Of a stretch of 34,605 nt of DNA, positions 26,206 to 33,696 are shown piece after piece. The notes beneath the pieces are model-generated. The model had not been told where the DNA came from and did not search any database. It was given only the letters and a program-made list of their open reading frames with translations. The DNA comes from Clostridia bacterium (GTDB lineage Bacteria; Bacillota; Clostridia; Oscillospirales; Acutalibacteraceae): contig JAFQSY010000080.1 of assembly GCA_017409265.1 (NCBI GenBank), positions 1 to 34,605 on the forward strand, in the 5' to 3' direction. The translations under genes and the position numbers were made by a program. Within the stretch, counting starts at the first letter, position 1. Each line of letters opens with the position of its first letter.

Positions 26206-26878
26206 CCGTTTGGTTACACTTCTGACCTCGGAATACGGAGTTTTGAGAGCTTTTGCAAACAGAGCGAAAAAAATCAATAACCGTATGCACGGCGCAACGC
26301 AGTCTCTTTGCTATGCAGATTTTTCAATCTATAAAAGCAGGGACAGCTACATAATTGACGATGCCGTTGCAAAGGAAGTTTTTTTCGGCTTGCGTGAGGA
26401 TATAGAAAAGCTTGCGCTTTCGCAGTATTTCTGTGCGCTTGCTGCAGAGCTTGTGCCCGAAATGGAGCCGGCAAGGGATTATTTGAGAGTTGTTCTTAAC
26501 TCAATGCACCTGCTTGAAAAGCAAAGGCGCTCAAATAATTTTCTGAAAGCTGTAACAGAGCTTAAATTCATGGTGTTTTCGGGTTTTATGCCTGATTTAA
26601 CTTCATGCTCAAAATGTTCAGATGAGCCTTCGGGTGAAATTTATTTCAATATCAGTGACGGCTGCATTTATTGCAGAGGCTGCGGTGCAGGTGAAAAAAT
26701 AAATTCAACCGTGCTCACCGCAATGCGCCATGTGTGTGCAAACCCCATAGAGAAAATATATTCGTTTTCTCTGCCGGCAGAGGATGAAAAGCGTTTTGCC
26801 GAAGTCTGCGAAAAGTTTTTACTTTCACAGACGGGTAAAAGATTCAAAGCGCTTGAATTTTATAAATCATTATTTTAG
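26150..26878 (+). CDS. recO: DNA repair protein RecO
   Basis: A 242-residue RecO, which with RecR/RecF loads RecA at gaps and anneals ssDNA. N-terminal OB fold (TDALVLKVMDTGESDRLVTL, about 3-80), helical middle, and a zinc-ribbon-like CSKCSDEPSG ... CIYCRGCG. The frame is open from 26090; GGGAG at 26136-26140 favours ATG 26150 (start MRMNTDALV), with ATG 26156 a less well spaced alternative. It overlaps the YqzL-like gene by 56 bases, giving tight coupling. Next gene starts 20 bases later without terminator. Confidence 0.93.
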   Translation: MRMNTDALVLKVMDTGESDRLVTLLTSEYGVLRAFANRAKKINNRMHGATQSLCYADFSIYKSRDSYIIDDAVAKEVFFGLREDIEKLALSQYFCALAAELVPEMEPARDYLRVVLNSMHLLEKQRRSNNFLKAVTELKFMVFSGFMPDLTSCSKCSDEPSGEIYFNISDGCIYCRGCGAGEKINSTVLTAMRHVCANPIEKIYSFSLPAEDEKRFAEVCEKFLLSQTGKRFKALEFYKSLF

Positions 26879-26898
26879 AGTGAAAGGAAACAAGAAAA

Positions 26899-28503
26899 AT
26901 GAAACTCGACGGATTCTTACACAAGCTGTTCGGAACAACCCCGGGCAAGGGCGTACAGCCTAAAGAAGCTCTCGCTTACAGCGTAGCAGGCTTCGGTCAG
27001 AATTTTATCTGTACCATCATCGGCTCGTACATAACCGTATTTATGACCGATGCACTTCTTTTCGGTGCTGACGGTGTTATGGTTGGCGGAGTCAGCGGAG
27101 CGGTTGCTGTTGCGATTCTTATGCTCGGTGCACGTATTTTTGATGCTTTCAACGATCCTATCATGGGCTCTGTTGTTGACAAGACCCGCACAAAGTGGGG
27201 CAAATGCCGACCTTATCTTAAATGGATGGCTGTTCCTATCGGTATTATGACAATTCTCTGTTTCCTGCCTGTTTTCAGCGCAGAGAGCGTTTATAACGGC
27301 ACACAGACAACAATAGCTTTTGCTACAATCGGAACTATTTATGTTCTTTGGAGCGTTGCTTATACAATCGCAGACGTACCTTATTGGGGACTTTCAACCT
27401 GCCTTACAAACAATACCGTAACAAGAGGTAACATCCTTACTGTTGCCCGTATGTTCTGCACAGTCGGTGCAGGTATTGTAACCGTATTTCTCCCCATGAT
27501 TACCGGCTCACTCACATCAAAGTTCAAATATACTCAGGAAGACATTGCCCTCATTCTTTCCGATAAAGCGGACGCGGTCAAAAACATGGTTGCAAATCAG
27601 GGTATAACTGCTGAAGAAGCAGCACAGACTTTTGTCGGAACAGTAAGAAACGGCATGGAAATTGCAAACGCAGACACACTCAAGTGGACTTATTTCTTTG
27701 CAGCTGTTATTCTTGTTGTTGCCGCAATACCTATGTTCTTCTATGGCTTCAAGAACACCACAGAGCGTTTCACTTCAGACGAGAATCCTCCCTCATTCGG
27801 TCATAACCTTAAGCTTCTCTTCAGAAACAAGGAACTTCTTCTCATTGTTCTTTCAGGCATTCTTGGCGGTGCAAGAATGGTTTATTCTTACACAGGCGGC
27901 CTTTACTTTGCAAAGTACATCCTTCATAACGAAGGGCTTTACGGTATTATCACTCTTCTTGTTGTTCCCGGCGGTCTTGTTGCGTCAATTCTTGTTCCAT
28001 GGATGTCAAAGAAATTCACAAAGAAGTGGTCATATATCGCAGTTCACCTTTTCGGCGGCGTAGTTATGACTGTTATGTATTTTGTAGGCTACGATGCACC
28101 GTGGAAGATGATTATCTGTGCTATCGGTCTTGTTCTTCTTGGCATTCCTCAGGGTGTCAACAACATCATTACATATGCTATGATTGGCGATACAGTTGAC
28201 TACCTTGAGTGGAAAACAGGAGAAAGAGGCGAAGGCATCTGCTTTGCAATGCAGACCCTCATCAACAAAATCGGTATGGCAGTCGGCGCATTTATCGGCG
28301 TTCTTTCAATGAGCATTGCAGGCATCAATGCAAGAACCTATGAGGTTGCAAATCCCGATGCACTCTGGGATGTACTTATCATTTCGGGTGTTGTAAGTAT
28401 GTTTGCATGCGCAGTTCCCATGTTCTTCTACACCATCACAGAAAAGAAGCAGGCAAAGATGGTTGCTGAAATTGAAGCAAGAAAAGCAAAGGTAACAAAG
28501 TAA
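26899..28503 (+). CDS. GPH-family sugar:cation symporter (MFS)
   Basis: A 534-residue polytopic membrane protein of the glycoside-pentoside-hexuronide family. Family marks: an N-terminal LAYSVAGFGQNFI helix, ARIFDAFNDPIMGSVVDKT with the conserved Asp residues, then TKWGKCRPY, and a late YLEWKTGERGEGICFA segment. Twelve helices are expected; a hydrophilic insert (about 210-255) lengthens the usual 450-480 residues. These carriers import glycosides, hexuronides or pentoses with Na+ or H+. The substrate is unknown, but the downstream iolJ/iolC-type genes suggest a sugar acid, inositol derivative or glycoside. AAAGG lies 12 bases before the ATG; 20 bases after recO. Confidence 0.9.
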   Translation: MKLDGFLHKLFGTTPGKGVQPKEALAYSVAGFGQNFICTIIGSYITVFMTDALLFGADGVMVGGVSGAVAVAILMLGARIFDAFNDPIMGSVVDKTRTKWGKCRPYLKWMAVPIGIMTILCFLPVFSAESVYNGTQTTIAFATIGTIYVLWSVAYTIADVPYWGLSTCLTNNTVTRGNILTVARMFCTVGAGIVTVFLPMITGSLTSKFKYTQEDIALILSDKADAVKNMVANQGITAEEAAQTFVGTVRNGMEIANADTLKWTYFFAAVILVVAAIPMFFYGFKNTTERFTSDENPPSFGHNLKLLFRNKELLLIVLSGILGGARMVYSYTGGLYFAKYILHNEGLYGIITLLVVPGGLVASILVPWMSKKFTKKWSYIAVHLFGGVVMTVMYFVGYDAPWKMIICAIGLVLLGIPQGVNNIITYAMIGDTVDYLEWKTGERGEGICFAMQTLINKIGMAVGAFIGVLSMSIAGINARTYEVANPDALWDVLIISGVVSMFACAVPMFFYTITEKKQAKMVAEIEARKAKVTK

Positions 28504-28523
28504 TTATAAAAAGAGGTGGCATA

Positions 28524-29675
28524 ATGAAAAATAAGCAGACGGTATATCAGATAATTGCCGTTTTGGCTTCGGCATTGCTTATTTTTCTTGCCTACCTTAA
28601 CATAGTAGGCAGCGGAACGATTTTTAAAGGCACTATGGAGGGCGAAACCATAAAGTGCAAGGTCATCCGCGTAACCGATGTCAGTACCGGAAACATGAGC
28701 GGCGAGAATGATTTTGTGACCGTTCATTTCAAAGCTCAGGCGCTCAACACGGCTCTTCGCGGAAAAACTCTCGATGTTGTTCAAGAAATTGACAAGTCTT
28801 ATGTGTTCAGTCCCGATCAGGTCGAGCAGGGCGATAAGATTCTTGTTGAGAGCTATACACAAAACGGCGAAACTCAATATTATTTTGGTGATTATGTGCG
28901 CATTACACCGCTTATCTGGCTGCTTGTTATTTTCTGCGTACTGGTAATTGCATTTTCAAGAATGCAGGGACTCAAAACGGTAATTTCGCTCGGCTTCACC
29001 TGCCTTTCTGTTTTTGTTGTTCTTATCCCTGCAATACTTAACGGACATAACATTTATTTCTGGTCGATTACTGTCTGCGTTTTCATAACGGTGATGACCC
29101 TTTGCATAATCAGCGGTTTCAATGTCAAAGCTCTCTGTGCAGGCATCGGCTGTGTGTGCGGCGTGCTTTGCTCGGGTCTGATTGTGCTGATAATGGATAA
29201 ATTCTTAAACATGACAGGTATGCTGGAGGAAGAATCGGTTTATCTTATTCAGCTTTACCCCGATAACCCCATAAACCTCAAGGCGATTATCTTTGCGATG
29301 ATAATTGTCGGCGCTGTCGGTGCGGTTATGGATGTTTCGATGTCTATTTCATCGTCGCTTTATGAGCTTAAAACAAAATCTCACGATATTCCTGCGAGGG
29401 AGCTTATGAAATCAGGCTTCACAATCGGCAGGGATATGATGGGAACAATGGCAAACACTCTTGTTCTTGCTTATATCGGCAGCTCGCTGACAAGTGTTCT
29501 TCTGCTGGTTGCTTATAACGCAAGCATTGAGCAGGTGGTTAATAAAGAAATGATTATTGCTGAAATTCTTCAGGCGCTTGCAGGCAGCATGGGTATGCTG
29601 CTCACCCTGCCTTTGACAAGCGCGGTGTGTGCTGCAATCTATTCGAAAGGGGAAAACACTCATGCCTCTCGTTAA
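28524..29675 (+). CDS. YibE/F family membrane protein
   Basis: A 383-residue protein. One N-terminal membrane helix (about 8-28), an extracytoplasmic beta-rich domain (about 30-120: VTVHFKAQALN, VQEIDKSYVF), then about seven helices starting near 127, with the conserved family segment VGAVMDVSMSISSSLYEL and the DIPARELMKSGFTIGRDMMG motif. YibE/F proteins are widespread in Firmicutes; no reaction is established. GAGGTGG precedes the ATG. It lies between the symporter and the aldolase and overlaps the latter by 14 bases, so it belongs to the same transcript. Confidence 0.88.
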   Translation: MKNKQTVYQIIAVLASALLIFLAYLNIVGSGTIFKGTMEGETIKCKVIRVTDVSTGNMSGENDFVTVHFKAQALNTALRGKTLDVVQEIDKSYVFSPDQVEQGDKILVESYTQNGETQYYFGDYVRITPLIWLLVIFCVLVIAFSRMQGLKTVISLGFTCLSVFVVLIPAILNGHNIYFWSITVCVFITVMTLCIISGFNVKALCAGIGCVCGVLCSGLIVLIMDKFLNMTGMLEEESVYLIQLYPDNPINLKAIIFAMIIVGAVGAVMDVSMSISSSLYELKTKSHDIPARELMKSGFTIGRDMMGTMANTLVLAYIGSSLTSVLLLVAYNASIEQVVNKEMIIAEILQALAGSMGMLLTLPLTSAVCAAIYSKGENTHASR

Positions 29676-30507
29676 CATGTCAACCCTTCTTTCAAAGGCG
29701 AGAGAAGGCGGATACGCAGTCGGCAGCTTCAGCATCGCCAATATGGAAATGGTGCTGGGAGTGCTGAAAGCGGTTGAAGAAACAAAAAGCCCCGCTATTC
29801 TTCAGATAGCAGAGGTAAGACTCAATCATTCTCCGCTTGAAATTATCGGTCCGCTTATGGTTGCGGCGGCAAAGAACAGCTCAATGCCTGTTGCCGTTCA
29901 TTTTGACCACGGAAAAACAACCGAGAAAATAAAGCAGGCTCTTGAAATCGGATTTACAAGTGTTATGTTTGACGGCTCGCATCTTCCGTTTGAGGAGAAT
30001 GCACGCATAACCGCCGGGATAAAGAAGCTTGCGGCTGAATACGGCGCGGATTGCGAAGGTGAAATCGGCTGTGTCGGCGGAAGTGAGGACGGAAGCGAGG
30101 ATATCGCAATCAATTGCACATCTCCCGCGCAGGCTCTTGAATTTTATAAAAAAACGGGTGTTGATGCCCTTGCTGTGGCAATCGGCAACGCACACGGAAA
30201 CTATAAGCAGGCACCGAAGCTGCGTTTTGATATTCTTGAGCAGACTGCAGGGTTTGTCAAAGCTCCGCTTGTTCTTCACGGAGGAACGGGTATTCTGCCC
30301 GAAGATTTCAGAAAGTGTATTTCACTTGGAATAAACAAGATTAATATTGCAACCGCAACCTTTGATTCGGTTGAGCAGAATGTAAAAGCCGCCTATAATA
30401 ATTCGGGCATTAATGGCTATTATGATTTGCAGACTGCCGAAGTTGAGGGCGCATATAAAAATGCAATGAAGCATATAGAAATATTCGGATGCTCCATGAA
30501 AGGATGA
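29662..30507 (+). CDS. iolJ: Class II ketose-bisphosphate aldolase, IolJ-like
   Basis: A 281-residue zinc-dependent aldolase. Catalytic Asp82 and zinc His83 are in HFDHG; further zinc/phosphate residues are His178 in AIGNAHGNY and His206 in LHGGTGI, with NKINIATATF at the phosphate site. Fructose-bisphosphate, tagatose-bisphosphate and 6-phospho-5-dehydro-2-deoxygluconate aldolases share this fold. I prefer the last (IolJ) because the next gene is a clear 5-dehydro-2-deoxyglucono kinase; it would yield dihydroxyacetone phosphate and malonic semialdehyde. Start at ATG 29662 by alignment (MPLVNMSTLL) and AAAGGGG upstream; the frame is open from 29629. Specificity is inferred from context. Confidence 0.8.
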   Translation: MPLVNMSTLLSKAREGGYAVGSFSIANMEMVLGVLKAVEETKSPAILQIAEVRLNHSPLEIIGPLMVAAAKNSSMPVAVHFDHGKTTEKIKQALEIGFTSVMFDGSHLPFEENARITAGIKKLAAEYGADCEGEIGCVGGSEDGSEDIAINCTSPAQALEFYKKTGVDALAVAIGNAHGNYKQAPKLRFDILEQTAGFVKAPLVLHGGTGILPEDFRKCISLGINKINIATATFDSVEQNVKAAYNNSGINGYYDLQTAEVEGAYKNAMKHIEIFGCSMKG

Positions 30508-30513
30508 ATACAA

Positions 30514-31533
30514 ATGAGCTATATTGAATTTGACAAATCAAAGCCTCTCGATGTAATTCCCATCGGACGAATTGCAATCGACTTTAACCCCACAGATATG
30601 AACATGCCGCTTTCCGAAAGCAGCAATTTCAATAAGTATGTCGGCGGTTCACCTGCAAATATCGCTGTCGGTCTGGCAAGGCTCGGTGCAAAGTGCGGAT
30701 TCATTGCAAGAGTATCCGATGACCAGTTCGGGGATTACGTTGAGAATTATTTCAAGAATGACGGAATTGATGTTTCGCATGTTTTCAGATGCGAAAACGG
30801 AGAAAATCTTGGTCTGACATTTACGGAAATCTTAAGCCCCACACAGAGCAGTATTCTTATGTATCGGGAGGGTGTTGCGGATTTGCAGGTCTGCGTTGAC
30901 GATGTTGACGAAGACTATATCAAGCAGGCAAAGGCTGTTGTTATTTCGGGCACGGCGCTCTGCGCAAGTCCGTCAAGAGAGGCTGCTCTCAAAACTCTTT
31001 TCCTTGCAAAGAAAAACGGCATTGTTGTAATTTTTGATATAGATTACAGAAGCTACACATGGAAGAATAAAGATGAAATCTCTCTTTATTATTCAATTGC
31101 CGCAAAGAACAGCGACATAATTCTCGGCTCAAGAGAAGAGTTTGACCTTACAGAAGCTGTTGAAGGTGTATGTGCAAGCGATGAAGAATCCGCAGCACGC
31201 TGGTTCTCCTATGGAAACAAGATAGTCATTATCAAGCACGGCAAGGAAGGTTCTGTTGCATATCTTGACGACGGCTCGGCTTATAAGGTTAAACCCTTCC
31301 CCGTAAAGATGCTTAAGGGCTTCGGAGGCGGCGACGGCTATGCGTCGGCATTCATTTATTCTCTTCTTAATGGTAAGAGTGTTCCCGATGCACTTGAATT
31401 TGCAACCGCATCTGCATCAATGCTTGTTTCCGCTCACAGCTGCTCGGCAGCAATGCCCTCGGCAGATGCCGTTCAGGAATTTATTGATAAAACCAAACCC
31501 ACTTCGGGCGAGGTTATCGAAAAAATCAAATAA
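30514..31533 (+). CDS. iolC: 5-dehydro-2-deoxygluconokinase (IolC-type PfkB kinase)
   Basis: A 339-residue ribokinase-family (PfkB) enzyme. The N-terminal DVIPIGRIAIDFNP and KYVGGSPANIAVGLARLG, the middle EILSPTQSSILMYREGVADL and VVISGTAL, and the C-terminal ASASMLVSAHSCSAAMP track Bacillus IolC closely, which phosphorylates 5-dehydro-2-deoxy-D-gluconate in myo-inositol breakdown. The catalytic motif reads GGGD (271-274) instead of the usual GAGD; the base Asp274 is kept. It follows the aldolase by 6 bases. Other iol genes (iolG, E, D, B, A) are not in the window. Last protein gene before tRNA-Arg. Confidence 0.88.
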   Translation: MSYIEFDKSKPLDVIPIGRIAIDFNPTDMNMPLSESSNFNKYVGGSPANIAVGLARLGAKCGFIARVSDDQFGDYVENYFKNDGIDVSHVFRCENGENLGLTFTEILSPTQSSILMYREGVADLQVCVDDVDEDYIKQAKAVVISGTALCASPSREAALKTLFLAKKNGIVVIFDIDYRSYTWKNKDEISLYYSIAAKNSDIILGSREEFDLTEAVEGVCASDEESAARWFSYGNKIVIIKHGKEGSVAYLDDGSAYKVKPFPVKMLKGFGGGDGYASAFIYSLLNGKSVPDALEFATASASMLVSAHSCSAAMPSADAVQEFIDKTKPTSGEVIEKIK

Positions 31534-31555
31534 AAAAGGGGTGCTTATGCACCCC
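31532..31555 (-). terminator. Hairpin oriented as a minus-strand terminator
   Basis: Perfect 7-bp stem GGGGTGC / GCACCCC (31538-31544, 31549-31555) with a 4-nt loop. The A-run is on its left (31532-31537), so read on the minus strand it is a hairpin followed by TTTTTT; on the plus strand only ATATATA follows. It would best stop antisense transcription coming from the tRNA or integrative-element side. Confidence 0.6.
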
Positions 31556-31563
31556 ATATATAT

Positions 31564-31640
31564 CCGCCCGTGGCGCAGCAGGATAACGCAGCAGATTCCG
31601 ATTCTGAAGAACGGGGGTTCGAATCCCTTCGGGCGGGCCA
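31564..31640 (+). tRNA. tRNA-Arg (anticodon CCG)
   Basis: A 77-base cloverleaf: acceptor CCGCCCG / CGGGCGG (7 of 7 pairs), D-arm GCGC...ACGC, anticodon loop TTCCGAT with anticodon CCG (reads CGG, Arg), T-arm GGGGG-TTCGAAT-CCCTT with two G-U pairs, discriminator G and encoded CCA (31638-31640). The outer anticodon-stem pair is a mismatch (G-A). No promoter is evident in the 30-base gap after iolC, so it may be co-transcribed with it. Confidence 0.93.
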
Positions 31641-31644
31641 TTAT

Positions 31645-31684
31645 GAGTGTTAATAACGGATTCAAGTTATTAACACTCTCTTTT
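31645..31684 (+). terminator. Terminator after tRNA-Arg
   Basis: Perfect 13-bp stem GAGTGTTAATAAC / GTTATTAACACTC (31645-31657, 31666-31678) with an 8-nt loop and TCTTTTT tail. It closes the long plus-strand run. Confidence 0.9.
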
Positions 31685-31707
31685 TGCTGAAAAATAAGTT
31701 TTTTATT

Positions 31708-31740
31708 GGTCGCAGACTTTTTTCGGTCTGCGACCTTTCT
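31708..31740. terminator. Hairpin between tRNA-Arg and the recombinase gene
   Basis: Perfect 10-bp stem GGTCGCAGAC / GTCTGCGACC (31708-31717, 31726-31735) with a loop rich in T, immediately downstream (minus strand) of the recombinase stop. The T-tract is short on the plus side (TTTCTT) and absent on the minus side (AATAAAAAA follows), so orientation is unclear. It may be a terminator or part of the element's terminal sequence. Confidence 0.6.
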
Positions 31741-31744
31741 TGCT

Positions 31745-33424
31745 TTATGCTGTCAGGTATTCAACCGCTACACCTTGCCGTATGTCAGCCTTATAGTTCT
31801 CGCTGACGGTTGGTAACTCTAGATACCCTACAAATCGGTAATGGATAACGATTCTTTGTGTTCTGTTCTTACCCGTACCTTCAATCTTGTGAACTTCAAT
31901 TCGGTCAATCAGTTCGTGCAACAAAGGTGCTGTCAGCGTTTCCATTTGCATAAACTTCCGTATTGCGGCTATAAAAATTTCTTTGCCCTTTTGTGTCTTT
32001 TCCAAAGAACCAATCCGTGTGCGAAGTTCTGGGATTTTTGCTTTCAACTCAACACGTTCAACCTCGTACTTGTGTGACATACACATAAACCATTCATCTG
32101 TAACTTTGCCACTTGAATTATCCTCATAAAGTTTGAGATAAAGCCTTTCAACCGTTTCAATTCTTTCGATTGTTTTCTTTAACTCAGCTTGAAGATGATT
32201 CTTCTGTGCAAGTATGTCGGCATTGGTTTTGTTTGAAAGTATTTCTGCAAAAGCCTCTTCGTCATACTCCATAAATGAAATGAGCTTTCTCAACTCCAAC
32301 AAAACGATTTGCTCTATTGCATCCGTTCTTACATAATGTCTGCTTTCGCAAGTGCCACGATAATCCTTCTTGTAGTTGGAACAACTAAAAAAATGAATAT
32401 CCTTGTTTCGTGGATTGACGTGTGACCACAGCTTTTTGCCGCAATCGGCACAGTAAAGGAAATCACAAAAGATGCTCTTTTCGCCGTTTTCGGGCTTGGG
32501 TGCTCTGCGTTTGGTTTTTGCATTTTTCTCCTGCACCATTTCAAAAACCGCTCTGTCAATAATAGGCTCATTAACATCTTTGAATATCAGCCAGTTTTCA
32601 CGGTCGTTCATATACCGTCTTTTGTTTTTGAATGACTTTGAATAGGTCTTGAAATTAATTACATCACCGCAGTATTCTTGCTGATGCAGTATCCCCGATA
32701 CGGTTGACGGTAACCATTTATATGGGTCTTCATAAGCCTTTTTGCCGCCTCTGCCGATGCCTTTGCTTTGCCAATATGCCCTTGGCTTCAGCACCTTGTT
32801 TTCGTGCAAAATGTGTGCGATTGTTTCATTACCCTTGCCCTCAAGACACATTTCAAAAACGCTTCTGACAACTTCGGCAGCCTCAACATCAATTACCCAT
32901 TTCTTTGGGTTCATCGGGTCTTTGTTGTATCCGTAAGGCGGCTGTGCCAACGGCTCTCCGCAGTTGCCTCTGATACGGTATGCCGAACGAACTTTCTTTG
33001 AAATATCACGGGCATACATTTCGTTCATTATGTTTTTGAACGGTGCGATTTCGTTTTCACCCTCCGCACTGTCAACCATATCATTGATTGCGATAAACCT
33101 TATGTTGTGGTCGGGAAAGAAACTGTCCGTATAATGACCGACAGAAACATAATCTCTGCCGAGTCGAGATAAATCTTTCACCATAATCGTGCTGATATAT
33201 CCCATATCAATATCATCAAGCAAATCCTGAAATCCCGGACGGTTGAAGTTTGTTCCTGTGTAACCGTCATCAACATAGTATTTGGTATTTGACAGCCCCA
33301 ATTCTTTTGCCTTCTGAGCGAGCAATTTCTTTTGATTGGCTATGGAGTTACTCTCTTTGTCTGTACGGTCATCTCTCGAAAGACGGCAGTATAAAGCAGT
33401 AATCCCTACGTTGTTTGACTGCAT
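31745..33424 (-). CDS. Large serine recombinase (site-specific integrase, TnpX-like)
   Basis: A 559-residue large serine recombinase that cuts and rejoins att sites through a 5'-phosphoserine link. Resolvase catalytic domain (about 8-155) with ALYCRLSRDD, nucleophile Ser16, and KDLSRLGRDY with the catalytic arginines; recombinase domain (about 160-310: PPYGYNKDP, STVSGILHQQEYCGD); zinc ribbon with Cys325, Cys328, Cys348 and Cys359; C-terminal coiled coil (about 385-470) and tail. Complete, so probably functional. AAAGGAGG lies 7 bases before the ATG. The start overlaps the small upstream gene by 19 bases. Directionality factor and specificity unknown. Confidence 0.95.
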   Translation of the reverse strand: MQSNNVGITALYCRLSRDDRTDKESNSIANQKKLLAQKAKELGLSNTKYYVDDGYTGTNFNRPGFQDLLDDIDMGYISTIMVKDLSRLGRDYVSVGHYTDSFFPDHNIRFIAINDMVDSAEGENEIAPFKNIMNEMYARDISKKVRSAYRIRGNCGEPLAQPPYGYNKDPMNPKKWVIDVEAAEVVRSVFEMCLEGKGNETIAHILHENKVLKPRAYWQSKGIGRGGKKAYEDPYKWLPSTVSGILHQQEYCGDVINFKTYSKSFKNKRRYMNDRENWLIFKDVNEPIIDRAVFEMVQEKNAKTKRRAPKPENGEKSIFCDFLYCADCGKKLWSHVNPRNKDIHFFSCSNYKKDYRGTCESRHYVRTDAIEQIVLLELRKLISFMEYDEEAFAEILSNKTNADILAQKNHLQAELKKTIERIETVERLYLKLYEDNSSGKVTDEWFMCMSHKYEVERVELKAKIPELRTRIGSLEKTQKGKEIFIAAIRKFMQMETLTAPLLHELIDRIEVHKIEGTGKNRTQRIVIHYRFVGYLELPTVSENYKADIRQGVAVEYLTA

Positions 33425-33696
33425 TTATCCTCCTTTCCGGCAGTCGAACATACATATTCCGATTGTATTGCATTTTTATCTTCGGTGGTTGTCAAATGTG
33501 CGAAATCGCTACCGATAAATTCTGATAATTTTTCTTTCATAGTTTTGTTTTCTGTTTTGCTGAAACGGCTTGAAACAATATAGCGAACACTGTTGATGAC
33601 ATATTCATTTGCTTCAGCTTCACTTGTCCTAAATTCTCCACGGGTGTCGCCGATTATTTCAATAAACTTTGATTTTATAATTTGCCAAAATCTCAT
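33406..33696 (-). CDS. Small hypothetical protein of the integrative element
   Basis: A 96-residue basic-to-neutral protein, not recognised. It starts MRFWQIIKSKFIEIIGDTRG and contains a helical middle (VINSVRYIVSSRF) and a polar C-terminus with two Cys. Two consecutive ATGs exist (33699 and 33696); GGGAGG inside the end of the parB C-terminal segment is better spaced for 33696, which overlaps the parB-tail stop by one base (TGATG). The position between parB and the recombinase and the overlaps on both sides suggest coupled expression. It could be an accessory or directionality factor, but nothing in the sequence shows this. Confidence 0.6.
   Translation of the reverse strand: MRFWQIIKSKFIEIIGDTRGEFRTSEAEANEYVINSVRYIVSSRFSKTENKTMKEKLSEFIGSDFAHLTTTEDKNAIQSEYVCSTAGKEDKCSQTT

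Noticed and set aside
31534-31563. Dedicated tRNA-Arg promoter
   Set aside because: No TTGACA/TATAAT-like pair with proper spacing before the tRNA; co-transcription with iolC is simpler.
31564-31684. tRNA-Arg 3' end as the attachment site of the element
   Set aside because: That is typical of tyrosine integrases; this recombinase is a serine type, the tRNA is intact with its own terminator, and no duplicate of the tRNA end is seen in the window.
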